Positions 51,663 to 60,108 are shown, numbered from the stretch's first letter. The stretch is 64,000 bases of DNA from JAIBJN01 sp963775505 (GCA_963775505.1 CAVZIL010000007.1:682001-746000), one strand, 5' to 3'. A program made the numbers and translations. The notes: a model not told the origin generated them from the sequence alone.

Positions 51663-52730
51663 ATGAAGCGCGTTGCCCTCCTCGGCGCCACCGGCTCGAT
51701 CGGGCGGCAGGCGCTCGAGATCGTCGCCGCGCATCCCGAGCTCGAGCTCGCCGCCGCGTCCTCGGGCTCGACGCCGATCGACGGGCTCGCCGCGTTGACG
51801 CAGGTGGGGGGAGACCTGACCGAGCTGTTGGAGCGATCCGACCCCGACGTCGTCCTCAACGCGGTCGTCGGCTTCGCCGGCGTGCCGGCGACGTTCTGGG
51901 CGCTCGAGCGGGGCGTCGACCTCGCGCTCGCCAACAAGGAGAGCCTCGTGGCGGGGGGAGACCTGGCGGTCTCCGCCTGGAGAAGGGGAGGTGGGCGGCT
52001 GCTCCCCGTCGACTCGGAGCACTCGGCGGCGTTTCAGCTCGTCGACGGACAGCCCGCGGACGCCGTCGACTCTCTCGTCCTCACCGCCTCCGGCGGGCCG
52101 TTCCGCGGGAGAAGCCGTGCCGAGCTGGAGGGCGTCACCCCGGCCGAGGCGCTCGCCCACCCGACGTGGAGCATGGGACCGAAGATCACGGTCGACTCGG
52201 CGACGCTCATGAACAAGGGGCTGGAGCTGATCGAGGCCCACTTCCTCTTCGGGCTTCCCTACGAGCGCATCGAGGTGGTCGTACACCCGACCTCGGTCGT
52301 GCACGCGCTCGTCCGCCTGCGCGACGGGGCATCGTTCGCGCACCTCGGCTACCCGGACATGCGGGTGCCGATCTCCTACGCGCTGACCTACCCGGAGCGC
52401 GCCGCGACGCCCATCGAGCCGCTCGACCTCGCGGGTGGGCTGACCCTGGAGTTCCACGCGCCTGACGTGGAGGCGTTTCCCTGCCTCGCGCTCGCGCGCG
52501 CGGCAGGCGAGGCAGGCGGAACCGCTCCGTCTGTCCTCAACGCCGCGAACGAGGTCGCCGTCGCGGCCTTCCTCGCCGGCGAGCTCCCCTTCCTCGGCAT
52601 CGCCGACGTCGTCGAGCGCACGCTCGCGCAGGTCGGCGCCGCCCCCGCAGGTGACCTCGGCGAGCTGGAGTCGACGGACGCCGAGGCCCGGAGAACCGCC
52701 GCGGAGCTGACGCGTCAACTGGTTCACTAG
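51663..52730 (+). CDS. dxr: 1-deoxy-D-xylulose 5-phosphate reductoisomerase (short form)
   Basis: Second step of the MEP isoprenoid pathway. 355 residues with NADPH motif LLGATGSIGRQALEI, LALANKESLVAGG, LLPVDSEHSAAFQ, PTWSMGPKITVDSATLMNKG and LNAANEVAVAAFL. It is some 35-40 residues shorter than typical Dxr; the gap lies between the first strand (AAASSGSTPIDG) and DPDVVLNAVVGFAG, where others have an extra helix-strand unit. Catalytic residues are all present. Confidence 0.94.
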   Translation: MKRVALLGATGSIGRQALEIVAAHPELELAAASSGSTPIDGLAALTQVGGDLTELLERSDPDVVLNAVVGFAGVPATFWALERGVDLALANKESLVAGGDLAVSAWRRGGGRLLPVDSEHSAAFQLVDGQPADAVDSLVLTASGGPFRGRSRAELEGVTPAEALAHPTWSMGPKITVDSATLMNKGLELIEAHFLFGLPYERIEVVVHPTSVVHALVRLRDGASFAHLGYPDMRVPISYALTYPERAATPIEPLDLAGGLTLEFHAPDVEAFPCLALARAAGEAGGTAPSVLNAANEVAVAAFLAGELPFLGIADVVERTLAQVGAAPAGDLGELESTDAEARRTAAELTRQLVH

Positions 52731-52742
52731 GGAAGAACCCTT

Positions 52743-53969
52743 GTGAACATCGCTGTCGCCATCGGGGGCCTCGCCTTCCTCATCCTCATCCACGAGGCGG
52801 GGCACTTCATGACCGCGCTCGCGGTCAGGATGAGGCCGCGGAAGTTCTACATCTTCTTCCCGCCCGCCCTCGTCAAGTGGAACCGGAAGGGCATCGAGTA
52901 CGGCATCGGTGCGATCCCGCTGGGCGGCTACGTGAAGATTCCCGGTATGCACAAGCCGGCGGCCGGCGACCTCGAGGCGCACCTCGAGCCGGCGCGGAGG
53001 GAGGCACCTTCGCTGGCGGCGGCGGAAGCTCCGGTGGAGCAGGCTCTCGCCGAGGAGCGCTTCGACGACGCGCGCGCCGAGCTGGACGCACTGCGTGCCA
53101 GGCTCGCGAAAATCGACCTCTCGGAGGGGGCGCGCCGGGCCGCCGAGCGCGGCCTCACCGAGGTCGACGACGCCCTCTCGCCCGAGGCCTACTGGCGCGC
53201 GTCCACGTCCAAGCGCGTAGCGGTCATCTTCGCGGGCCCGGCGACCAACTACCTGTTCGCCGTCTTCGCGCTCGCCCTCGTCTTCATGCTCGGCGTGCCG
53301 ACGGGCGCGACCCGCGTCGTGGAAGAGGTGAGCCCCGGCTCGCAGGCGGCCGCGATGGGGCTCCAGCCCGGAGACGAGGTGGTCGCGGTCGACGGGACGC
53401 GCGGCGAGTCGGCCGACCTCGCCGAGGCGATCCGCGGGAGCGGCGGCGAGCCGGTCACGGTCACGGTCGAGCGCGACGGGGCGCAGCTGGAGCTCGAGGG
53501 AACTCCGCAGCTCGACCCGACCGACGACGTCTACCGGCTCGGCTTTGCGTTCGGGCTCGACTACGAGAGCTACGGCCCGCTGGAGGCGGTAGGGCTCGCC
53601 TTCGAGACCACCTGGGAGGTGACGAAGGCGATCGGCTCCTCGCTCGGGCGCCTCGTGACCGGAGAGGGGCGGGACGAGGTGGCAAGCGTCGTCGGCATCA
53701 CTGCCGTCTCGAGCGAGTCGCTCGAGGCGGGCTTCCGCTACTACCTCCAGGTGCTGGCGTTCATCAGCCTCTCGCTGGCTCTCCTGAACCTGCTTCCGCT
53801 CCTGCCGCTCGACGGCGGCCACATCGCGTTCTCGATCGCCGAGCGGATCCGCGGACGGGCGATCCCGCGCGTGGCGTACGAGCGGGCGTCGATGGTCGGA
53901 ATCGTGCTCGTCCTCTTCCTCTTCTTCATCGGCCTCACGAACGACATCGATCGCCTCAGCGGGGGATAG
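52743..53969 (+). CDS. rseP: RseP-type site-2 metalloprotease
   Basis: 408 residues, M50 family. Zinc motif ILIHEAGHFM (His17, Glu18, His21), a PDZ domain near residues 185-255 (VVEEVSPGSQAAAMGLQPGD) and the C-terminal NLLPLLPLDGGHIAF zinc ligand. Between helix 1 and helix 2 lies an unusually charged segment of 70 residues (residues about 75-150, coiled-coil-like). Cleaves membrane-bound anti-sigma factors or signal-peptide remnants. GTG start with GGAAG upstream. Confidence 0.93.
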   Translation: MNIAVAIGGLAFLILIHEAGHFMTALAVRMRPRKFYIFFPPALVKWNRKGIEYGIGAIPLGGYVKIPGMHKPAAGDLEAHLEPARREAPSLAAAEAPVEQALAEERFDDARAELDALRARLAKIDLSEGARRAAERGLTEVDDALSPEAYWRASTSKRVAVIFAGPATNYLFAVFALALVFMLGVPTGATRVVEEVSPGSQAAAMGLQPGDEVVAVDGTRGESADLAEAIRGSGGEPVTVTVERDGAQLELEGTPQLDPTDDVYRLGFAFGLDYESYGPLEAVGLAFETTWEVTKAIGSSLGRLVTGEGRDEVASVVGITAVSSESLEAGFRYYLQVLAFISLSLALLNLLPLLPLDGGHIAFSIAERIRGRAIPRVAYERASMVGIVLVLFLFFIGLTNDIDRLSGG

Positions 53970-53987
53970 CCGCTCAGAGGGCGCGGT

Positions 53988-53993
53988 TAGACT
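53988..53993 (+). promoter_or_regulatory. -10 element TAGACT, leaderless start of ispG
   Basis: TAGACT ends eight bases before ATG 54002, the same hexamer and spacing as at dxr. Confidence 0.55.
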
Positions 53994-54001
53994 TCCCGCG
54001 G

Positions 54002-55132
54002 ATGGCGAGCGAGCGGCAGATAACGGTCGGAAACGTCCCGATCGGCGGCGGGGCGCCGGTCGTCGTGCAGTCGATGACCCTCACGAAGACACACGACGTC
54101 GACGCGACCATGGCCCAGATCGGCGAGCTCGTCTCCGCCGGCTGCGAGGTGGTGAGGGTCGCCGTGCCCAAGAACGAGGACGCCGAGGCGCTGCCGAAGC
54201 TCGTCTACCTCTCGCCGATCCCCGTGATCGCGGACATCCACTTCAACGCCTCGCTCGCGCTCAAGGCGGTGGACGCCGGCGTGGCCGCGGTTCGCATCAA
54301 CCCCGGCAACATCGGCGGTCCGGACAGGGTTGCCGAGGTCGTGCGGGCGGCCAAGGCCCGCGGGATCCCGATGCGGATCGGCGCCAACTCGGGCTCGCTC
54401 CCGAAGCACCTGCTCGAGCTCGCCCAGGAGGACACGGCCGAGGCGCTCGTCGAGGAGGCCCTCGAACAGGTTCGCCTGCTCGAGAGCCTGGACTACGACG
54501 ACTTCAAGATCTCGGTGAAGTCGAGCTCCGTGCCGACGATGATCCGCGCCTACCGGACGCTCGCCGAGCGCGTCCCCTACCCGCTCCATCTTGGCGTCAC
54601 GGAGGCCGGAACTCCGGGGACGGGGACGATCAAGAGCGCCATCGGCGTGGGCAGCCTGCTGATGGACGGCATCGGCGACACGATCCGCATCTCGCTGACC
54701 GCGGATCCCGTGGAGGAGGTCAAGGTCGCCTGGGAGATCCTCAAGGCGCTGGGCCTGCGCGAGCGCGGCCCGATCATGATCGCTTGCCCTTCCTGCGGGC
54801 GCGACAACGTCGGCGTTTGGAACCTCGCCGAGGCGGTCGAGGAACGGCTGCGCTCGTACCCGCAGGCGTTCGAGGTCGCCGTCATGGGCTGCGCCGTGAA
54901 CGGGCCGGGCGAGGCCGGCGACGCCGACTTCGGGGTGGCGGGGGGGCGCGAGACGGGCTTCATCTACGCGCACGGGCGTGTGCTCAGGAAGGTCGACTCG
55001 GCCGTGCTGGTCGACGAGCTCTTCCGTGAGATCGACACGTGGATCGAAGGTGGCATGGTCCGGCCGACGCGCCTGAAGCTGGCCAAGCCGGCCGCCCAGA
55101 TGATGGCCGAAGCGGCCCAGCGCCCGTCATAA
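54002..55132 (+). CDS. ispG: 4-hydroxy-3-methylbut-2-en-1-yl diphosphate synthase
   Basis: Iron-sulfur enzyme of the MEP pathway. 376 residues: TIM-barrel part (VVQSMTLTKTHDVDATMAQI, IADIHFNASLALKAV, RINPGNIGG) and the 4Fe-4S part with IACPSCGRDN and MGCAVNGPGEAGDADFG. With dxr and uppS it places three isoprenoid genes in one run. Confidence 0.96.
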   Translation: MASERQITVGNVPIGGGAPVVVQSMTLTKTHDVDATMAQIGELVSAGCEVVRVAVPKNEDAEALPKLVYLSPIPVIADIHFNASLALKAVDAGVAAVRINPGNIGGPDRVAEVVRAAKARGIPMRIGANSGSLPKHLLELAQEDTAEALVEEALEQVRLLESLDYDDFKISVKSSSVPTMIRAYRTLAERVPYPLHLGVTEAGTPGTGTIKSAIGVGSLLMDGIGDTIRISLTADPVEEVKVAWEILKALGLRERGPIMIACPSCGRDNVGVWNLAEAVEERLRSYPQAFEVAVMGCAVNGPGEAGDADFGVAGGRETGFIYAHGRVLRKVDSAVLVDELFREIDTWIEGGMVRPTRLKLAKPAAQMMAEAAQRPS

Positions 55133-55300
55133 CGCCGTGCCTCTCCGGGCAATTCAAGCCGGCCTCTGCCCCGCGATCACGCGGCGCCAGAGCCCACCCT
55201 CGCCCTCACCAAGGCATCCAGCCTTGGCTTCGGACGAGTGCGAACCCTGGCTTGGTGCTCGCGACGCAGAGACTCGGCGGAATCACCCGAAGAGGCACTG
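55133..55300 (+). other. ispG-proS intergenic leader
   Basis: 168 bases holding a perfect hairpin CCAAGGC-ATCCA-GCCTTGG and the related text CCTGGCTTGG further on. No T-box core (GGTGGNACCGCG) is seen, so tRNA-sensing control is not supported. No terminator U-tract. Confidence 0.35.
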
Positions 55301-56983
55301 ATGCCCAGAGCCTCCCAGCTCTTCATCCCGACGCTCCGGGAAGACCCGGGCGATGCCGAGGCGGCGAGCCACCGCCTGCTCGTCCGCGGCGGCTTCATCC
55401 GCCAGGTGAGCGCCGGCCTCTGGTCGTACCTGCCGCTCGGCTGGCGCGTCCACGAGAAGGCGGTGCAGATCGTCAGGGAGGAGATAAACGCGATCGGCGG
55501 CCAGGAGATGTTCATGCCGGTGGTGACGCCCGCCGAGCTCTGGCAGGCGAGCGGCCGCTATTCCATCCCCGAGCTCTGGAAGACCGAGGATCGCATGGGC
55601 CGTCCGTTCGTCCTGGCGATGACTCACGAGGAGACGGTGACGTTCCACGCGCGCGAGATCGCCTCGTACCGCCAGCTTCCCCAGATCCTCTACCACTTCC
55701 AGACGAAGGTGCGGGACGAGCCGCGGCCGCGCGCAGGCCTCATCCGCGTGCGCGAGTTCATCATGAAGGACTCGTACTCGTTCGACCGCGACGAGGAGGG
55801 GCTCGAGCGGAGCTTTCGCCTGCACGAGGGCGCCTACCACCGGATCTTCGAGCGCTGCGGGCTCGAGTACTACGCCGTCCAGGCCGAGTCGGGGATGATG
55901 GGCGGGAGCGAGTCCGTGGACTTCCTCGCCCCGTCGGGCTCGGGGGAGAACACACTCGTCACCTGCGAGAACGGGGACTACGCCGCCGACCTCGAGGTCG
56001 CACGGGGAATCCCGCGCGCGCCGGAGTTCTCCGAGCGCCTCGACGCGCCGGTGGAGGTCGAGACTCCGGGGGCGACCACCATCGACGGGCTCGCGGACCT
56101 CCTCGGGATCGACGCCGCCGCCACCTCGAAGGCCATGCCGGTCGTGGTTCAGGACGGCACGCTGGTGCTCGCGCTCGTCCGAGGGGACGACAGGCTCGAG
56201 GAGGCGAAGACGGTCGCGGCCCTCGGAGGGACCTTCCGGCCCGCCGCGGAGGACGAGATCCGTGACGCTTTCGGCGCCGACCCGGGGTCGATCGGCCCCG
56301 TCGGCTTCTCCGGCCCGGTCCTCGCCGACGACGCGCTGCGCGAAGGGCAGTTCGTCGTCGGCGCGAACCGCACCGGCTGGCACCTGCGCGGCGCGGAGCA
56401 CGGCCGCGACTTCGAGGCGCGCTTCGCCGACATCCGCGAGCCGCGGGAAGGGGACACCTGTCCGAAGTGCGGCGGGCGGCTGCATTTCCAGACCGCGCTC
56501 GAGGTCGGGCACATCTTCAAGCTCGGGACGCACTACTCCGAGCCGCTCGGCGCGACCTACCTCGACGAGGGCGGGAGCGAGCGCCCGATCGTCATGGGCA
56601 GCTACGGGATCGGGCCGGGGCGGATCATGGCGGCCGCGGTCGAGCAGCGGCACGACGAGCACGGCATCGCCTGGCCGCGCTCCCTGGCGCCGTACGAGGT
56701 CGAGGTCGTGTCCATCGGCGCTGCCGGGCCCGAGGCGGTGGAGATCGCCGAGCGCGTCTCCAGGGACCTCGAGGCCGCCGGCGTGGAGGTCATCCTGGAC
56801 GACCGCGACCTTCGTCCGGGAGAGAAGTTCGCCGACGCGGACCTGCTCGGCTGTCCCGTCCGCGTCACGATCGGCAAGAAGACCCTCGAGGACGGGAGCG
56901 CGGACGTGCTCCGTCGGTCCGACCGGGAGGAGCAGCGCGTCGCCGTCGCGTCCCTCGCCGACCACGTGAAGGAGGCCCTCTGA
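55301..56983 (+). CDS. proS: Prolyl-tRNA synthetase, bacterial type
   Basis: 560 residues, class II. Motif 2 region FQTKVRDEPRPRAGLIRVREF (read in parts), EFIMKDSYSFDRDEEGL and the editing insertion near residues 225-380 (TTIDGLADLLGIDAAATSKA) mark the bacterial ProS with YbaK-like INS domain; motif 3 is MGSYGIGPGRIMAAAVEQ. ATG 55301 follows AAGAGGCACTG. The only tRNA gene in the window, tRNA-Pro, is 3 kb downstream. Confidence 0.96.
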   Translation: MPRASQLFIPTLREDPGDAEAASHRLLVRGGFIRQVSAGLWSYLPLGWRVHEKAVQIVREEINAIGGQEMFMPVVTPAELWQASGRYSIPELWKTEDRMGRPFVLAMTHEETVTFHAREIASYRQLPQILYHFQTKVRDEPRPRAGLIRVREFIMKDSYSFDRDEEGLERSFRLHEGAYHRIFERCGLEYYAVQAESGMMGGSESVDFLAPSGSGENTLVTCENGDYAADLEVARGIPRAPEFSERLDAPVEVETPGATTIDGLADLLGIDAAATSKAMPVVVQDGTLVLALVRGDDRLEEAKTVAALGGTFRPAAEDEIRDAFGADPGSIGPVGFSGPVLADDALREGQFVVGANRTGWHLRGAEHGRDFEARFADIREPREGDTCPKCGGRLHFQTALEVGHIFKLGTHYSEPLGATYLDEGGSERPIVMGSYGIGPGRIMAAAVEQRHDEHGIAWPRSLAPYEVEVVSIGAAGPEAVEIAERVSRDLEAAGVEVILDDRDLRPGEKFADADLLGCPVRVTIGKKTLEDGSADVLRRSDREEQRVAVASLADHVKEAL

Positions 56984-57282
56984 TGGCGAGGAAGCGTCGC
57001 TTCTCGACCCAGCCGTTCGGGGAGACCGTCCAGTCGCTCATGGCCGAGCGGAAGGTCACGTACCGCGGCCTGGCAGCGAAGACGGATCTGTCCGCCGGCT
57101 ATCTCAACCACCTCGTGCACGGGAACCGGCCGGTACCCTCGAACGAGGTCATCGAGACCCTGGCGAAGGCGCTGAAGGTGGAGCCCGCGCACTTCCAGGA
57201 GTACCGGATCCGAACGATCACGGCGCGGCTCGAGCAGATGCCCGAGCTTGTCGAGCGCCTCTACCGGCGGCTCGAGAGCTAG
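56983..57282 (+). CDS. XRE-type helix-turn-helix protein
   Basis: 99 residues. A Lys/Arg-rich start, then the HTH: VTYRGLAAKTDLSAGYLNHL is helix-turn-helix 2-3 of the XRE/Cro fold, followed by NEVIETLAKALKVEPAHF. Starts within the proS stop (TGATG). Likely a DNA-binding regulator; the operon position beside proS is common in actinobacteria. No target can be named. Confidence 0.85.
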   Translation: MARKRRFSTQPFGETVQSLMAERKVTYRGLAAKTDLSAGYLNHLVHGNRPVPSNEVIETLAKALKVEPAHFQEYRIRTITARLEQMPELVERLYRRLES

Positions 57283-57288
57283 ACGAAG

Positions 57289-58128
57289 TCAGGTCCGAGG
57301 GCGCTCGGACGAGACCCACTCGACGACCGCCACCAGCGTCCAGGCGAGCGCCATCGCGACCGCGATCGCCGCGATGGCCAGGTCGGCCAGCCAGACGATC
57401 AGGGCAACGGCGACGATGAAGGCGGCTTCGAGCGCGAATCGCGCCGTCCGGGAGAGCCGGAGCGTCCGCCGAGGCACCGGTTGAGGCACGGGCTGCGGCG
57501 GTGCCGCCGGCCTGGGCTGGGCGGGAGGCATCGGCACGGCGGCGTGCGGTGTCGGGGTCGGGGCCTGGGCCGCCTGGGGCGGCAGCCAGATCTCTCGGTT
57601 GGAGAGCTCCTCGACCTGCTTGGTCAGCTCGCTGACCCGGCGGCCGAGGTCGGTCGCCGCCGCGTGCTGCGCCGCCTGCTGTGCGGTTTGCTGCGACGCG
57701 GGCTCGGGCTGCTGGGGCTGCCGTTCCAGCTCGGCGAGGCGGACGCGGAGCTCGGCGAGCTCGTTCGTGAGGCGGAGGCTCTCTGCCTGCACGGTGAGCG
57801 CGCGGTACTGCGCGATCTCCTGCGACTGACGCTCGAAGCGGTCGAGAACCTCGCGAAAGAGCGACGCCAGCATGTCCTCGCTCGACCCGGTCTCGGCAAG
57901 CGCCCCACCGGGGGAGGGGCGGGGCATGACCGGGGAATCGGGGTCGCTGACCCGGGGCTGTTCGCCGTCTTCCCCGAGGAGCCCCGCGCGCACGAGCTCC
58001 GAGCGGGGTACGCGCCGGCGGCCGTTGCGAACGACGGAGCGGAGCGATCCGCGCTCGACCCGCCGGGCGATCGCCTTCCGGCTCAGGCCCGTCAGGTCAG
58101 CAGCCTCTGTGATCGTGTACGTCCGCAC
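57289..58128 (-). CDS. HTH, coiled-coil and two-helix membrane protein
   Basis: 279 residues. N-terminal excisionase/MerR-like HTH (YTITEAADLTGLSRKAIARR), a variable linker, a coiled coil at about residues 95-145 (LTNELAELRVRLAELER), a Gln/Pro-rich stretch and two hydrophobic segments at the C-terminus (ALEAAFIVAVALIVWLADL, AIAAIAVAMALAWTLVAVV). It could tether DNA to the membrane or be a membrane-bound regulator. GTG 58128 gives the HTH as N-terminus. Convergent with the XRE gene. Confidence 0.7.
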   Translation of the reverse strand: MRTYTITEAADLTGLSRKAIARRVERGSLRSVVRNGRRRVPRSELVRAGLLGEDGEQPRVSDPDSPVMPRPSPGGALAETGSSEDMLASLFREVLDRFERQSQEIAQYRALTVQAESLRLTNELAELRVRLAELERQPQQPEPASQQTAQQAAQHAAATDLGRRVSELTKQVEELSNREIWLPPQAAQAPTPTPHAAVPMPPAQPRPAAPPQPVPQPVPRRTLRLSRTARFALEAAFIVAVALIVWLADLAIAAIAVAMALAWTLVAVVEWVSSERPRT

Positions 58129-58294
58129 CGGCACCCTTCTCGAACCCGATTGTGCCGAACCCCGCGGGGCGAGGCAACCGGGGCCGTTCCCCCGGGGGTG
58201 CCACACCGGGGTCGCCGCGAAGGGGAACGGGGTCACGAACGGGGTCACCTGTCGCCCGCTGTGCCCCGCACGGGCAGCGGGCGTTCGCCGGCGC

Positions 58295-58300
58295 TACGAT
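58295..58300 (+). promoter_or_regulatory. -10 element TACGAT for tRNA-Pro
   Basis: TACGAT ends ten bases before the mature tRNA 5' end (58311); only a very short 5' leader would need removal. Confidence 0.45.
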
Positions 58301-58310
58301 GGAGCGGTCG

Positions 58311-58385
58311 CGGGGCGTGGCGCAGCCTGGTTAGCGCGCTAGTCTGGGGGACTACAGGTCCCCGGTTCGAATCCGGGCGCCCCGA
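58311..58385 (+). tRNA. tRNA-Pro (anticodon GGG)
   Basis: 75 bases folding as a cloverleaf: acceptor CGGGGCG/CGCCCCG, D stem GCGC/GCGC, anticodon stem CTAGT/ACTAC with loop CTGGGGG (anticodon GGG, reads CCC), T arm CCCGG-TTCGAAT-CCGGG, discriminator A. CCA is not encoded. One flaw: the first anticodon-stem pair (27-43) is C-C instead of C-G, possibly a base error at 58355. Confidence 0.92.
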
Positions 58386-58405
58386 CTGGAATTAGCAGGC
58401 GGAGC

Positions 58406-58434
58406 GTCGCTACGGCGACGGATTTCGTAGCGAC
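58406..58434. terminator. Hairpin terminator downstream of tRNA-Pro
   Basis: GTCGCTACG (58406-58414) pairs perfectly with CGTAGCGAC (58426-58434) across an 11-base loop. It lies between the tRNA and the converging decarboxylase-family gene. Confidence 0.55.
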
Positions 58435-58442
58435 GGCAGAAC

Positions 58443-58922
58443 TTAGGCCGGCCCCGGCATCGCGCCCTCGGCAAGCTTGATCCGAGTCCAGACGTTCATG
58501 TTGACGACGACGGCGACGATCTCGAGGATCTCCTCCGGCCTGAAGTGCTCGGCGAGCTCATCGTGGAAGCCCTGGAACGCCGCGTCCCGGTCGGTGTCGG
58601 CGGTACGGGTGAGCGCCTCGGCATAGCGGAGCGCCGCCTGCTCGGCCTCGGAGTGAAGCTCGGTCTCCCACCACGCGGTCAGGGTGTCGAGCTTCGCCCG
58701 CGGGATGCCCGCCTCGCGCGCCGCCTCGTAGTGCAGGTTGAGGCAGTAGCTGCAGTTGTTGAGCTGCGAAACGCGCAGGCGCAGGAGCTGGGCGAGGTGG
58801 CGGTCGATCCGCAGGTCCGCCTTGTACCCGAACGCATCCGCGCCCATCCGGGCCATGCCGATCAGCGCCTCGTTCTCGCTCGCGTCGAGCCGGCGGTTCG
58901 CCACCTGGACATCGTCAGCCAT
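58443..58922 (-). CDS. Carboxymuconolactone decarboxylase / AhpD-like protein
   Basis: 159 residues, helical. Active-site motif NNCSYCLNLHYEAA (Cys-x-x-Cys with following His) is that of the CMD/AhpD family, which reduces peroxides or decarboxylates. ATG 58922 has the upstream text AAGGGAAG, a good Shine-Dalgarno. Lies between tRNA-Pro and an inverted copy of the tRNA 3' end. Confidence 0.88.
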   Translation of the reverse strand: MADDVQVANRRLDASENEALIGMARMGADAFGYKADLRIDRHLAQLLRLRVSQLNNCSYCLNLHYEAAREAGIPRAKLDTLTAWWETELHSEAEQAALRYAEALTRTADTDRDAAFQGFHDELAEHFRPEEILEIVAVVVNMNVWTRIKLAEGAMPGPA

Positions 58923-59386
58923 CTTGCTTCCCTTCGGTGCTCATAGGACAACTTCCCTTCGTGCAGGTGCGGTGACGGGGCGACTCGGTATCGAGCGCCG
59001 GCCGAACGGTAGCGGCGACGCGGCCACCCCAACGCGAAGCGCCTGAACCAGGGCCCGGGACAAGACCTCGGACGCCGCCGCGGCGTAGATGGCCGCAGCG
59101 GAAGGAGTCGCAGCGGCGCCCGGCCTGCCAGGCCCTTTCATGGACACAGATGCCCGACGGGCGGCGATCTCGCGCCAGCGTCCACCAGCCTGACGCTCGG
59201 TTTGGGCCTGTTCCCTCTCGGGTAACTCAGCAATGCCGTTTCACGATCGGGACGGAACGGCTTGGGGGAGGGCGGAGACCTGTGCGGCAGGTCTTCGCCT
59301 GCCTGAGATCTCAGCCTCGGTGACAGGAACCTGCAGCCCTTGCAGCAGACTCCACGACCCCGCCTTCGCTCGCCTCCCGGGGGAGG
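58923..59386. other. Gene-poor stretch with hairpins
   Basis: 464 bases without a convincing gene. The only structures seen are hairpin GGCAGG-TCTTCG-CCTGCC and the GCCTCCC/GGGAGGC hairpin at 59372-59387, which sits at the stop of the lipoprotein gene and can act as its terminator. Short ORFs here lack codon bias. Confidence 0.4.
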
Positions 59387-59770
59387 CTACGATCCAACCG
59401 GCTTCAGGCGCGCGGGGCCGCTCAGGCTCATAAGCACTCCGTCGGCCGACACAACGGCGTTGTAGAAGTAGCCGTCTTTGTCGTAGCAGTTGTAACCGAC
59501 GTAATAGTCGGGATGGAGATCCGTGTTGACGGCGCCGTTGTCGCGGCACTTCACCCCCTTGCCGACCTCGGCCTTGACGAGCCTCGTGGCCCTGACCTCG
59601 CGATGCGACAGGGGCGTTCCGTCGCGCCGCGCGGACTTGTCCGAATGCGAGGGCGCCGACGGCGTGCTGACCGGCGCCGTCTCGACCCAGGCTTCCTCAC
59701 TACTGTCCCCGCAGGCAGCGGCGGCGACGACGAAAAGGCTGGCGAATATGGCAAGAGCGCGCGCTGCCAT
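59387..59770 (-). CDS. Small lipoprotein, unknown
   Basis: 127 residues with lipobox AAAC (Cys20), then an acidic Ser/Pro linker. The mature part has two Cys (VKCRDNG, YNCYDKDGYFYN) and an aromatic-rich patch HPDYYVGYNCYDKDGYFY. No family recognised. The base composition is less GC-rich than neighbours, and it lies within the tRNA-bounded segment, so it may be acquired. Confidence 0.6.
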   Translation of the reverse strand: MAARALAIFASLFVVAAAACGDSSEEAWVETAPVSTPSAPSHSDKSARRDGTPLSHREVRATRLVKAEVGKGVKCRDNGAVNTDLHPDYYVGYNCYDKDGYFYNAVVSADGVLMSLSGPARLKPVGS

Positions 59771-59838
59771 GGTCCTCTATCGGTCGGAGCACCGCGGTTC
59801 AAGAGTCCGCCAGTCGCCCACGGCTTGGGTTCGTAGTA

Positions 59839-59866
59839 GGGGCGCCCGGATTCGAACCGGGGACCT
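59839..59866 (-). repeat. tRNA-Pro 3' end copy, inverted (att-like remnant)
   Basis: 28 bases identical to the variable loop, T arm and acceptor 3' strand of tRNA-Pro(GGG), on the opposite strand; similarity continues into ACT after one mismatch. No tRNA 5' half is present, so this is a fragment, the usual trace of integration at a tRNA. Confidence 0.75.
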
Positions 59867-60040
59867 CTGAAAACGCCACAGGCTCTCGTCACCGTCGAAC
59901 GCGGTGACACCTTCGACTGTGTCAAGGGTCTGGCTTCAGGCAGGGCCGTACGAAGACTCTCAGCTTCCGCGGCTCGCGGAGATGGACTCGCTGGTGCGAG
60001 CAACCAGGTCGGTTCCACCGCCTCACTAGCTTGGCCGATG

Positions 60041-60070
60041 TTGGACTGCAAGCGCTTGCGGCAGTAGGAT
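60041..60070 (+). promoter_or_regulatory. Promoter TTGGAC-N18-TAGGAT with 12-bp palindrome in the spacer
   Basis: -35 TTGGAC (60041-60046), -10 TAGGAT (60065-60070). The spacer holds the perfect palindrome GCAAGCGCTTGC (60048-60059), an operator-like site where a dimeric repressor would block polymerase. Confidence 0.55.
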
Positions 60071-60108
60071 CGGTCTCGGCCGACTTCGGAGCAGGGGGTC
60101 AGCGGTAG

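Larger units (their letters stand above)
59771..60108. other. Intergenic region with inverted tRNA-Pro 3' fragment and a promoter
   Basis: 338 bases. Bases 59839-59866 are the exact reverse complement of the tRNA-Pro segment 58356-58383. Near 59888-59910 GTCACCG and CGGTGAC form a perfect stem. The right end holds the promoter of the 60109 gene. No gene seen. Confidence 0.5.

Noticed and set aside
55133..55300. T-box riboswitch before proS
   Set aside because: The conserved T-box core and specifier-stem pattern are not visible; only an isolated short hairpin is present.
58311..59866. Intact integrated element bounded by att sites
   Set aside because: The two tRNA-Pro fragments are inverted, no integrase gene is visible between them and the segment is only 1.5 kb; kept as a possible remnant, not as an element.
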